Assembly: GCF_020921035.1 (NCBI RefSeq)
Contig: NC_063150.1
Coordinates: 22,863,826-22,927,825, forward strand
DNA: 64,000 nt
Direction: 5' to 3'
DNA from: Rhodamnia argentea
Lineage: Eukaryota > Streptophyta > Magnoliopsida > Myrtales > Myrtaceae
In this document: positions 1 to 9,400 of the stretch, in pieces
Numbering within the stretch: position 1 is the first letter of the stretch
Layout of the letters: each line of letters opens with the position of its first letter
Made by a program: the position numbers and the translations under genes
Notes under the pieces: model-generated
Database searches by the model: none
Told to the model about the DNA's origin: nothing
The model's input: the letters and a program-made list of their open reading frames with translations, nothing else

Positions 1-394
1 CCGCCCAGAATCGGACCGAACCGGATCCGAAAATGCTTTTGTGGCCAAGAGTTGACCGTCATTCTCCATAAAATTGACAGCACCATTAGCTAATCATCTT
101 CCAATAAATAAAGGGTATTCGTTCGACTCGAGTTGCAATTATCAATTTGCTTTGAGTTTGGATGATAACTTTTTTGTGGACCGAAATTATTGATTTGTGT
201 TTGAACTGAACCGCGAACCAAATTAAATCAAACCGTGCTAATTTATTTCCAGAATTCTGCATATACATATTATCCAACCTCCACTCAAAAAAAAAAAAAA
301 AAACATTCTTGACTGCTCATTTACTCGAATTTTATTTATCCACTTGGTAATGTAAGCAAGTAGATCCCGACCATGACCCCTCTCTCTCTCTCTC
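1..394. other. 3' flank of the LysM receptor gene
   Basis: No gene is visible. The stretch is AT-rich, with an A-run at about 286-303 and a short CT microsatellite at 381-396 that touches the stop codon of the receptor gene on the other strand. It probably holds that gene's 3' UTR and the start of the next spacer. I could not single out a polyadenylation signal with confidence. Confidence 0.5.
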
Positions 395-3300
395 TCATCT
401 CGCCGAAACTTGAGCCTCAGCTGAAAAACCATCCTCGGAGAAATCGAAGACGTCGTCGCTCTTGCACAAGGCGTACACTATGTCCACCATGCTCGGCCTC
501 TTCGCCGGGTCCCGGTTCAGGCAGGAGATCGCGACGCTCACCACGCTCGCGACGCTCTCCACCGAGCACGACGAGTCCGCCACCAGGGCCTCGTCCATCC
601 ACCCCCTCAGCCTCTCGGCCTTCCCGATCTCCTCGCTGCTGCGCCCACCGAAGGCCTCGACCGCGGCGGCCCACATCACCCTCCCCTCCTCGTCCATCGC
701 CTCCCTCCCCGAGACCAGCTCGAGCAGGACGACCCCGAACGAGAACACGTCCATCCTCGTGGACACGACCCCGTCGGACAGGTACTCCGGGGCGATGTAG
801 CCCTGGGTGCCCACGATGTGCATGGTGATGGCGTTGCAGCCCGACTTGGCGAGGCCGAAGTTGGCGATCTTGGCCCGCATGTTGGAGTCCAGCAGGATGT
901 TGCTGCTCTTGATGTCCTTGTGGACGACCCGCGGGCGGGTGTGCTCGTGGATGTACTGGAGGCCGTTGGCCACGTCGAACGCGATGCGCAGCCGGGTCTT
1001 CCAGCTCAGCCTCCCCTGGTGGCCGCCGGCATCGTGGAGCCACGAGTGGAGCGACCCGTTGGGCAGGAACTCGTAGATGAGGTAGCAGTTCGCGTCCTCC
1101 GGGTCGATGCAGAAGCCCTCTAGCCTCACTAGATTGCCATGGTTCACCTTCAAAGCCAAAACAGAGGAGGGTCTTGTTACAAATCAATCCCATCAATGGT
1201 TGAAAACTTGAAAACAGATGAAAAAATGTCAATCGAGCTATCATGTCATTATGTCAACTAAAATTTCTTAGAATCATTATGTCAATCGAGGGGCGGCGAT
1301 TAACATATTTGCTAGATTTCGTCGTTGGAGCTAGACAAATAACTATATCTTTAATTTCAAGTTTTCATTTTCGACCCAAAAAAAGAAAAATTCAAGTTTT
1401 CTTTTTGAGGATTAAAATGCATTATTGATATGTTAATTTCACGAAAAATTTATAACGTTTTCTGGTATTTTAATTTTTTTTAACAAAATACGATAGGAAT
1501 CCGAAGCAAAGACCTAGGACCGCCCAGACGTGCTGGTCAAGGGCTCTGAGGACCTGGGACCAACCATCGGGGTCACAAGCCCAGCATCGAGGTCCCGGGC
1601 ACAAGAATTGGGTACTTGGGCATGGCCACTAGAAGTCTAGGCCCGATCTGGGGAGACACGGGTGCAAGCACCTAGGAGCAACGGAGCACGAGAACCCGCT
1701 CCTGGACCCGAGACCTCGGCGCCCAGGCATTCGAACCCGAGACCCGGATTTTTGTTTTTGTTTTTTGGATCAGGCAGGACCCGGAATTAGACTCACAAGA
1801 CTTTCTTACTCAAACAACGTGTTTCCAGTTCATCTATTCCCCACAAAGCCGAACTTAATTAAAACGGGAATATTATACAGCTCAAGTCCAGACAATAAAA
1901 CAAAACAAAAACTATAAATTAAATATCATAACCATACTACACACATCGCGATAATAGGACCATTAACATAATTAAGTGCAAAAAAACTAAGTAGATTCGT
2001 GCCCAAGGAATCAGCCAAGCACCACATGCATAAGGGACATTTACAAGATAAAATTCATGGCTAAAGCACAAAATAATATGTGTGGGGGGCATAACCGGAA
2101 TGGATGGAGACAACCCATCTTGACTTCTTCTTCTTCTTTTCGAAATTTCGTTTTCGGGCAAACCTAGATTTGCTTAAATAAGTAGGCAAAGAAGGTAAAT
2201 TATAATCAAAATCGGGACAAAATAATTATAAAACCTCGAAAAAGAACCATTGAGTTTCTTTTCTCCCCCATGTAAGGAAAATTGGAAAAAACACACCCAA
2301 CATCGCAAATGATCAAATCCTTATAAAGGACTCATCATAGATAAAAAAGACGCGATAAAAATGCTTACTTTCGGTCTCATACTCGAGATCGATATCCCTT
2401 TTAATCCCGGTGCTTCGACTTTTTTTTTTTCCCTTATAACTTAGTCATGAAATATGAAATTTCGACATCCTTAATCCGCCGTTTAGGTCTATGTAATCGA
2501 ATTTGCATTTAAAGATTTGACAGGTCACACACCTAAACTCCCCTAAACCATAAATAAGCAGCTGAAAATCTGTATTAATTCATTTTAAAAACAATTAGGC
2601 AAATACGCCTGCTGTTCATAATATGATATCACCATCCAAGACTAATGTTCACTCCATTATTACACATAATAATATAAAATTTATAAGAAATTATCAAACT
2701 TTATTCAGATTCAAAACGCATGATTATCGCCGCCATCATAATTGACCCCTTCGCAAATTCCACAGGCTCGTGAGAATAGTCAAAACCATTAACAAAAAAA
2801 AAATTTCAAGACCTCCATCATTTTGACCACTTAATTACAATTAGTGCGCGATAAGGAGAGCCATTAACGCTCTCACATGTCAAGAAAGTCACGCCCACTC
2901 ACGTGAAGGCTTGCCTCTGGGTTACGCCGTTTAAAGAGTCAACGACTGTCGTTTTCTCCACGTGATTTCTGCAATTCTTTGGATCTTTTAGAATGGCTCC
3001 TATGAGAAAACCTAGATTGTTTTAAATAGCTTTTAAAAAAAATAATTCCAAAATAATGGATACCCAGGTAAACCCTAGATGATATTGGAAAAATTATAAA
3101 AGAAGTTACCCAATCAATTTTCGTTGTCTAACTTACAGAAAAAGAAAAAAAGATTTAGATTGTCCAAAAAAGTAATTGAATAGAAATAATGTGTTGCATC
3201 GTAAAATTAAATCAGAACCGTGATCAACAATAATACTTACTAAATTCCGTTTATTTCGCGAAAAATAAATATTTTTAAAAAAATATTTTATAAAATATAA

Positions 3301-4967
3301 CCACTTATATCGCATGAAACAATTAGCAAATGAAAAGTATTTTCATTGTCGACTATAATTATGCTATACATTTTCGTGGACAATAAAAATATTTTTTGTT
3401 TTTTTTGTATTTTTATAAACGATACAAACGATGTTTCTACAAAATAAAAAATATTTTTCAAATTATTCTTTTTTCGCGAATCAAATAGAGTCATAGTGAT
3501 CTAATCACTAATCTAGGCAAAAAAGAATTGAGGTATTCCATTAAATGGGTCAATATAAGTCATGGTCACAGCTAATTAAACCCCAAACTAATCTATTTAT
3601 TATACATGTGAATTAAACCCTAACATCATCATCCATTTTATTAACCCATGTCATGTAATTTAGCTCAATTTTACCATAAATGTACCGTTACCACCATTCC
3701 AACTTATCCCAAGCGCAGCAACAAAGATAACATGTGAAAATAAATAAAAAAAATTGGAACCCTAGGCAAACCAGAGAATCAATCAAGTTGAAGAGATAAT
3801 AACCGAGACATTAGCGACGGGAAAACCCCTTACCTTCTGCAGAATCTTGAGCTCCTCGTAGGCGTTCCACTTCATCTTCTTGATCGCGAACACCTCGCCG
3901 TCCAGAAAACCCTTGTACACCGACCCCTGGATCAGACACCTCGAGCTGAACCCGTCGGTCGCTTCCTTGAGCTCGTCGATCCCGAACACCCTGTACTTGT
4001 CCAAGCAGCCCGACACGTCCGCCATCAGATTCACCTCCATCTCCCTCGGCCCTTTCTCGCCGCGCGCCATCCTCTTCTCTCCATCTCCCTCCAGATTGGC
4101 CGGCCCCGGACCCGGAACCCTCTTCTTGTTCGATCTTTCTCTGTGGAGCCAGAGCGCGATCCCCAGAATCAAGAATACCCCGAGGACTCCGACCCCGATT
4201 GCCAGCCCCACGATGAGCCCTGTTCTTTCTTCTCTCGCGGATGGCGCGGAGGTGTTGGCGGAGACGATGGGTTGGGTCAGACTTGGGAGCTTAGAGAAGG
4301 GCAGGAAGAGTGTCTCGGTAGATTTGGTGTTGTTGCTCACTATGCTCTGTTCTTGGATCCCGAATCTCGACGCCACGCTTGAGAGGTTGTCGCTGGGCTG
4401 AAGCACGTACGAGACCAGGAAATTGACCCCACCCGTCGACTGGGTCTCGTTGGGGCACTTGCAGAAGATCGGGAACACCGCGTCGACCCCGATGGTCAGG
4501 TTCGTGGCGACCAGGTCGGGGTTCACGAGCTCGACCGACTGGTAGGAGGTGAGGTTCTCGAAGGGCCCGGTGGAGAGGCGCAAGAAGGTGTCGCCGGCGC
4601 GGATGGTGTAGGTGATGTTGGCGTAGGAGATGTTGGTGCCGTTGTGGGGGTTGCACGAGCAGGTCAGAGGGACGAACAGGGGTTGGTCGGCGGCGAGGGT
4701 TGCGGAGAGGGCGGAGGACGAGATGTTGCTGGGGTCGGCGATCATGAGGCGGCTGACGCCGAAGAGGTCGCCGATGGAGGCGAGGTCGGTGTAGTTCTGG
4801 GAGAGGCTGGCCCGGTAGAAGGCGTAGGTCTGGCACGGGGAGTGGGTCTGGTTCGCCGTGCAGGTGTAGCCGGTGATGTTGGGCTGGGCGTGCGAACGGT
4901 GAAGGAAGAGGACGACGACGAAGAAGAGGAGGAGGAGAGGGGACCGGTGGAGTTGGCTTCCCATCAT
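395..4967 (-). CDS. LYK4/5-like: LysM domain receptor-like (pseudo)kinase, LYK4/LYK5 type, two exons
   Basis: Exon 1 is 4967-3834 and exon 2 is 1147-395. The junction reads ..CTGCAGAAG|gtaagg to ..ttgaag|GTGAACCAT, giving ILQK-VNHGNLVRL and a protein of about 628 residues. Order: signal peptide (1-27), three LysM repeats with the usual spacer cysteines (C103/C105 and C169/C171, plus C36 and C45), many N-glycosylation sites, one membrane segment (about 250-274), then a cytoplasmic kinase fold. The kinase looks inactive as a phosphotransferase. The glycine loop is degenerate (LIQGSVYKG), DFG is NFG (474-476) and HRD is HKD (454-456), while the VAIK-type lysine at 363 is kept. In Arabidopsis, LYK4 and LYK5 bind chitin oligomers at the plasma membrane and signal with CERK1; the same role is inferred here. 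Either of two adjacent Met codons could be the start. CERK1-type active LYKs are excluded by the NFG motif. Confidence 0.93.
1148..3833 (-). other. Intron of the LysM receptor gene (2686 bp)
   Basis: The intron has a canonical gt donor and ag acceptor and phase 0. It is AT-rich and non-coding, except for an odd GC-rich block at about 1500-1760. As I recall the Arabidopsis relatives lack an intron at this point, but I could not check that. No transposon ends were recognised inside it. Confidence 0.75.
1500..1760. repeat. GC-rich purine/pyrimidine block inside the LYK intron
   Basis: About 260 bp of GC-rich sequence is built from imperfect repeats of motifs such as GACCTGGGACC, GAGGTCCCGGGC and GACCCGAGACC. 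The surrounding intron is strongly AT-rich. There is no open reading frame. It looks like a degenerate minisatellite or the core of a decayed element. Ends and target duplications were not found. Confidence 0.5.
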
Positions 4968-5736
4968 TTCCTTTGTCTTAAGGTTTGATGTATTTTTGGG
5001 TTTTGGGATGTTTTATGTCATGTTTGAGAGGAGGGGTTTATAACTTTATATGCAGTATATTGTTTTTCGAGTTTTAAGGTTTGTTTTCCAATTTTTTAGC
5101 GAATTTGTATCCCCGACTTGTCCGTCACGAATTGAGTGGTCCTCGGCCGAAAATTATTAGATGAATGGATCTCCTCTGCTTAATTAATACGAAAAGATCA
5201 GTTATTTAAATTCGAGTCCACTCAATTCAGCAAGACTCGGGGCTCGGATCTTTAATTGTTAAATTCGAAATCGTTTTCGCAAAATATTTCATGAGCATGA
5301 TGAGATGGAATTGAGAATCCGATTTATTTACGTGGGTAGATACGATTGGAGTGAAATTTCTCCAATGGAGAAAAAATGTGGGAAGTGGGGTTTGGATTTG
5401 TCAAGACATTGGGTCAAAATTGGGCAAATTGGTGGAGAATGGAGATGGGGGGCAGTAGCGTTGGGTCAAGATAAGGTTTCTGGAACGGCGGATGTGGCCA
5501 CGGAAGTCCCTAGTCCTTTCACATCGGTGACTGACTTTGACTTCTCGTAGGCACGTGGCTCCAACGGCATTGACGGACTTAGTCGAGTTTCTATTCTCAT
5601 TTTCGAAAGTACTTAATAACTATTAAAAAAAAATGGCGAATAAGTGCTGGAAAAATATTCCTAACTTATTAAACTAGAGGTCAATTGAGGTGCTCGATTT
5701 TTTTTTTAACTCGAAAAGGCACTTTCGTTTATTCAT
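4968..5736. other. Upstream region of the LysM receptor gene
   Basis: This is the presumed promoter and 5' leader of the minus-strand LYK gene. It is AT-rich near the start codon. A short open frame on the plus strand at 5305-5550 has no recognisable domain and is treated as chance. No specific cis element is claimed. Confidence 0.4.
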
Positions 5737-5988
5737 TCATAAAAAAAAACGAGCCCCGGTAGGGCTAGACAATTCGAGTTTCTGAACGCAAAATATTCCA
5801 AAGAAATTGAGGATGGGTAAAGGCAACCTGTTGATGGGAAGAGTCTTATTTCGGTGGGCTTTAACAACACAGTCCGCAGCTTGGTTGGTCTCTCGAGGGG
5901 GGCAATAGACAACTTTCGCCAAATCTAAATGAGCTAACGGAGTCCGACGGTCTTCAATGACATTTGGGCAGCCGCGGATGTGTCTCAA
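5737..5988 (-). pseudogene. RNase H-like fragment of a non-LTR retrotransposon
   Basis: An 83-codon open stretch on the minus strand reads ..DLAKVVYCPPRETNQAADCVVKAHRNK... This resembles the end of the RNase H-like domain (RVT_3 type) that plant LINE-derived sequences carry, where the motif is R-E-x-N-x-x-A-D-x-x-A-K. The catalytic Asp-Glu residues that should lie upstream are absent, and stops appear just upstream, so it is a broken remnant. Assignment rests on this one motif. Confidence 0.5.
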
Positions 5989-6707
5989 TTGTCGTGCCTA
6001 ACACATTGCCCTAGCAAACAAGCTCTCATGAGATACAATTTGCATAGACAGGTTAAAATTTGGACGGGGCCGGGTTTTCTCGTGTGAGGACGTCGCCCAA
6101 ATCTATTCATTCGTTTCTCGCGTCTCTCGGGCCTGGATAGGGCAAGGAGGCTGCCTACCTATTTATCACCTCTAGAGCTCGAGCTCGAGTTGATATATAA
6201 AGTCGAGCTTGAATATCCTTTTTTTTTTCTTGGAACAAAGTTCGAAACAAGGGATTTAATACTTGATTGAGATCGGAGTCGAGTTTAGGGTACATAGCAT
6301 GCAACGCTGGTTGAACACTATGTCGACTCAACTAGATTACACCCCTGTTCTTGGGCACAGTTATCACTATAAAGAGTATCTTTAGGACAAATTTCAAGTT
6401 ACTAAGAAGAGCCATTGTTGTTCTCAAGTACTGGGAAATGAAAATGTTTCGGTTGCAAACAATTTTACATGTAGGAACAAATATAAGATATATCAGTCTC
6501 CGTGTTAGGCTTGTTGGACTTTGAAAATGGCTAAATTTCATGTATTTATTATCTCTACCCACTTTTCTAAATCAAGTCAATTACTAAGATTACCCAATTA
6601 GCTCTAAATTAATTTAGGACTAAATTGGACAGTAAGGGCAAGCATGGATATTCTGATTCCTTGGCGGGGGGAATCAACAGAGGAAGCTGCTCCAATAGCT
6701 TTAGTAC

Positions 6708-7134
6708 GGGATAATGGCATAAATGATCCATGAACTTTCATTTAATATGCAATGTGGTTCCTGAATTTTTAATTTTATTAATATAGTCAATGACTTTTAG
6801 CCCAATATGCAATGTAGTCCCCGAACTTTTAATTTGACCGATATAGTCCATGAACTTGAAGAACATGTTCAACTTAGTCCATGAATTATAGAAATATGTT
6901 CGATGTAGTCCTTTCGTTAATTCAAGTTCAAGGACGACCTTGAATATTTTCTTATAATTAAGAAACTAAGTTGAATATGTTTGAAAATTTCGAGAAACAT
7001 ATTGAACAAATTGAAGGTTTATGGACCACATTATATATTGAGCTAAAGTTCGGGAATCATATTGGTCAAATTAAAAATTCAGGAATCACATTGCACATCG
7101 GACCAAAGTTTGTGGACTATTTGTGTTATTTTCC
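6708..7134. mobile_element. Fold-back MITE (about 427 bp)
   Basis: The two ends are long inverted repeats. The left end starts GGGATAATGGCATAAATGA. The right end, read on the minus strand, starts GGAAAATAACACAAATAGT, and similarity continues inward through AACTTT and TGCAATGTG. The element has no coding capacity. It belongs to the same loose family as copies at 27783, 46535, 49584 and 50218. A clean target duplication was not seen here. Confidence 0.7.
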
Positions 7135-7170
7135 TCTTAGTTAAGGCCCCAACCCTTATCCAAGAAAAGC

Positions 7171-7325
7171 CAAGTATCTACAACTACAGCTCTGATCACT
7201 TATGATCTTTCTAGAGATGTGTTTGGTAATACTTCTACAGCAATAATGTCACCAATATGAGCATATCGGCGATTACTTGCTCCCATGATTGTAATACATA
7301 TGCATTCTCGGGCCCTGCCATTATT
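7171..7325 (-). pseudogene. rpl14 (plastid-derived): Nuclear plastid DNA insertion: fragment of rpl14
   Basis: Read on the minus strand, this gives [15 protein letters not shown] followed by [10 protein letters not shown], flanked by a degraded copy of the NSGARE stretch. Plastid ribosomal protein L14 has [32 protein letters not shown] at this place. The DNA also matches the chloroplast gene closely (CTAGAAAGATCA then AAGTGATCAGAGCTGTA). An in-frame stop replaces the Glu codon after LERS, and several other changes are present, so it is a non-functional, fairly old nuclear copy (NUPT). Only about 50 codons are recognisable. No plastid neighbours such as rps8 or rpl16 were identified beside it. 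Confidence 0.85.
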
Positions 7326-8015
7326 CACTACATTGAAAAAATTGAAGAATTGTCATGGTACTTTTGATCGAAAAATAAATCTCTCGTACCCTTTGCTCAA
7401 AGAAAAATGGCCTAGATTCTATGGTATCAAACCTATGGGACTTAAGAAATGATGGAAGGGAATGGGTTGATACCCATTGATACTGAATTTCAATGATTAG
7501 TACATTGTTAATGGTAATATAAGAACATTCTTTTGACTCTAAAACGAATTATGGAATGTACTTTATCTGCTATATTACATTACGGGCAGATAGTTCACCA
7601 GAAGTATACATTGTATTAATCTAATCTTGTGTTATTCCTTCTAAAGCATATACCAAGAGGGTGGGTGTAGGGCGGACGATTTCAAAAAAGATTCCCCTTA
7701 TGTATTTACAAAATACTATCAAAATTCATCATATTTTATCATATCTAGGATGTGATATGATTCCTAAGGATTAAGTGGATAGATTAGCATTTGTTCCGAT
7801 TTTGGATGGCTTATATTTTTCATCATGGAGTACTTGAAATTAATCTTTGCCTACCTGATGGAAAGCAAATTGAAGTTGGTCAAGCGAGAAATATAGCGCA
7901 TAGGTTTAGAGGACTAAATTGGCAAATTGAAAAGTTTTGGGAGTAAATTGTCTTTCATATTGTGGGCATGTTTGATAACCACGTCGAAGTGATGAAATAA
8001 AATTTTTAACACTTA
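7326..8015. other. Intergenic spacer, no gene recognised
   Basis: AT-rich sequence with no convincing reading frame. A stretch near 7800-7910 has weak coding flavour (YIFHHGVLEINLCLP on the plus strand), but I cannot match it to any family and it is interrupted. It could be decayed transposon or organelle-derived DNA continuing from the rpl14 fragment. Confidence 0.4.
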
Positions 8016-8616
8016 GGGTGCGTTTGTTTGGGGGGAAAACTTCATGTTAATGAAAATAACTTTCAGGAAAATAGTTAGTTTTCCTTTAATTGGTGATATG
8101 TGACCAAAAATATTTTATAGAGTTTGGATCTCATTTAGAAAATGATTTCAATATCATAATTTTATCTTAGCAAAAAAATTCTTTCTTTTTTCTTTTCTCT
8201 TTTTCTTTCTTTTTCTTTTCCTTTCCTCCTCCTCTGTGATCGGTCGTGACAGCCACGAGCGAGCTCAAGCATCACCGGGTCTCGACCGGCTCGAGCTCGC
8301 CCATGGCCACCATCGGCCAATCTCGGTGGAGGAGGAAGGAAAAAGAAAAAGAAAGAGAAATAAAATAGACATAACATAAAATGTAACATTAAGACATAAC
8401 ATTTAAATATTAAAATATTTTAAAAAAATTGAGAGGACCAATTCCGGAAAGTGTTTTTACCTCTTTAAATTTGTGAATTCACTTTTCTAATTTTATGCAT
8501 GAATTTTTCGTTGACCAAAAAGCGTTTTTTGATGACTAAGTCATTTTCAGCAATCAAATGGGTGAAAGTTCAAAAAACTAATTCCCAGAAAATATTTTCA
8601 CTCAAATGTTGCACAC
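8016..8616. mobile_element. Tourist-like MITE, left of two adjacent copies
   Basis: It begins GGGTGCGTTTGTTTGG after a TTA trinucleotide (8013-8015) and runs to another TTA at 8617-8619. The right end is only weakly complementary to the left. The centre (about 8230-8335) is GC-rich while the arms are T/A-rich. TTA target duplications and G-rich ends are typical of PIF/Harbinger (Tourist) MITEs. The weak right end makes this less sure than its neighbour. Confidence 0.45.
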
Positions 8617-8619
8617 TTA

Positions 8620-9018
8620 GGCTTCATTCGTTTAGGGAAAAATGTTTATTTCTCACAAATATTTTTTGGGAAGTCATTTTTCTAGAAAATGACAATATTC
8701 TTCGGTGTTTGACTGAAAATGAACTGAAAAATATTTTTCGCCGTTTGGTATAAAAATTGGATTTAATTTTTCTCTGTGAACTCATTTTAATAATTTTTTA
8801 ATCAAATTTTAATTATTTTTCATTTTTCTCTTTTTTTTTTAAATTTTCCCTTCATCACTGCGACTGCCCAAAAAATAAAAGAACCAAATGCCAGAAAATC
8901 CGAAAAGTATATTTTTCTTTTCCCTTCTTCTTCCTTGACTCATTTTTCCGTGAATCAAACGCGGAAAAATTCGGAAAATATTTTAATGTAGATTATTTTT
9001 TGCAAGACGAACGAAGCC
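8620..9018. mobile_element. Tourist-like MITE (399 bp) with TTA target duplication
   Basis: The left end is GGCTTCATTCGTTTAGGG. The right end on the minus strand is GGCTTCGTTCGTCTTGC. Both sides are flanked by TTA (8617-8619 and 9019-9021), the hallmark of PIF/Harbinger-type insertion. The body is AT-rich and non-coding. It shares its left TTA with the right border of the preceding element. Confidence 0.7.
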
Positions 9019-9229
9019 TTAATAGCATTGAATGTGTGTGATAATCTTCAACTCACACAACATAAAGATTTTTTTTTAAGCCAATCCCACTTGATGTCGT
9101 CAAGTGAGGAAGTACTTACTTAATTGGTTGAGTAACAAAATATCCAAGGGAAATTACTCTTATCAATTATTTTATCAAAACCTTCAAATAATATAATCGG
9201 TAAGTAAGGAAGGGTTTACTTAATTGGTT

Positions 9230-9400
9230 AAGGGCCTACATAGCAACGATTTTAATCCGAAAAAGTGATTATAATTACAATTGACTTTTTTTTAATTCTA
9301 TTTACCAGATGAGTTTTAGAGAATTAGAACATGTTTGGTAATCGCACAAAATTTCTATTCCTGGAATAGAAACGGGTTTGGTAATGCACAAAAAAGGAGA
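9230..9400. repeat. Dispersed repeat with palindrome, copy 1
   Basis: This carries GAGTTTTAGAGAATTA, then AAAATTTCTATTCC and TGGAATAGAAACG, which together make a near-perfect 21-bp palindrome at 9352-9372. A second, diverged copy lies at about 52660-52820. The motif set is probably part of a hAT-like MITE, since TTTGGTAATCGCACAAA also recurs. No ends were defined. Confidence 0.55.

Noticed and set aside
373..1244. Several long overlapping frames opposite or beside the kinase exon
   Set aside because: Arg/Pro-rich shadows of a GC-rich coding exon; the LYK kinase frame explains the sequence.
4143..4988. Frames antisense to the LysM exon
   Set aside because: Shadow frames in GC-rich coding DNA without domains.
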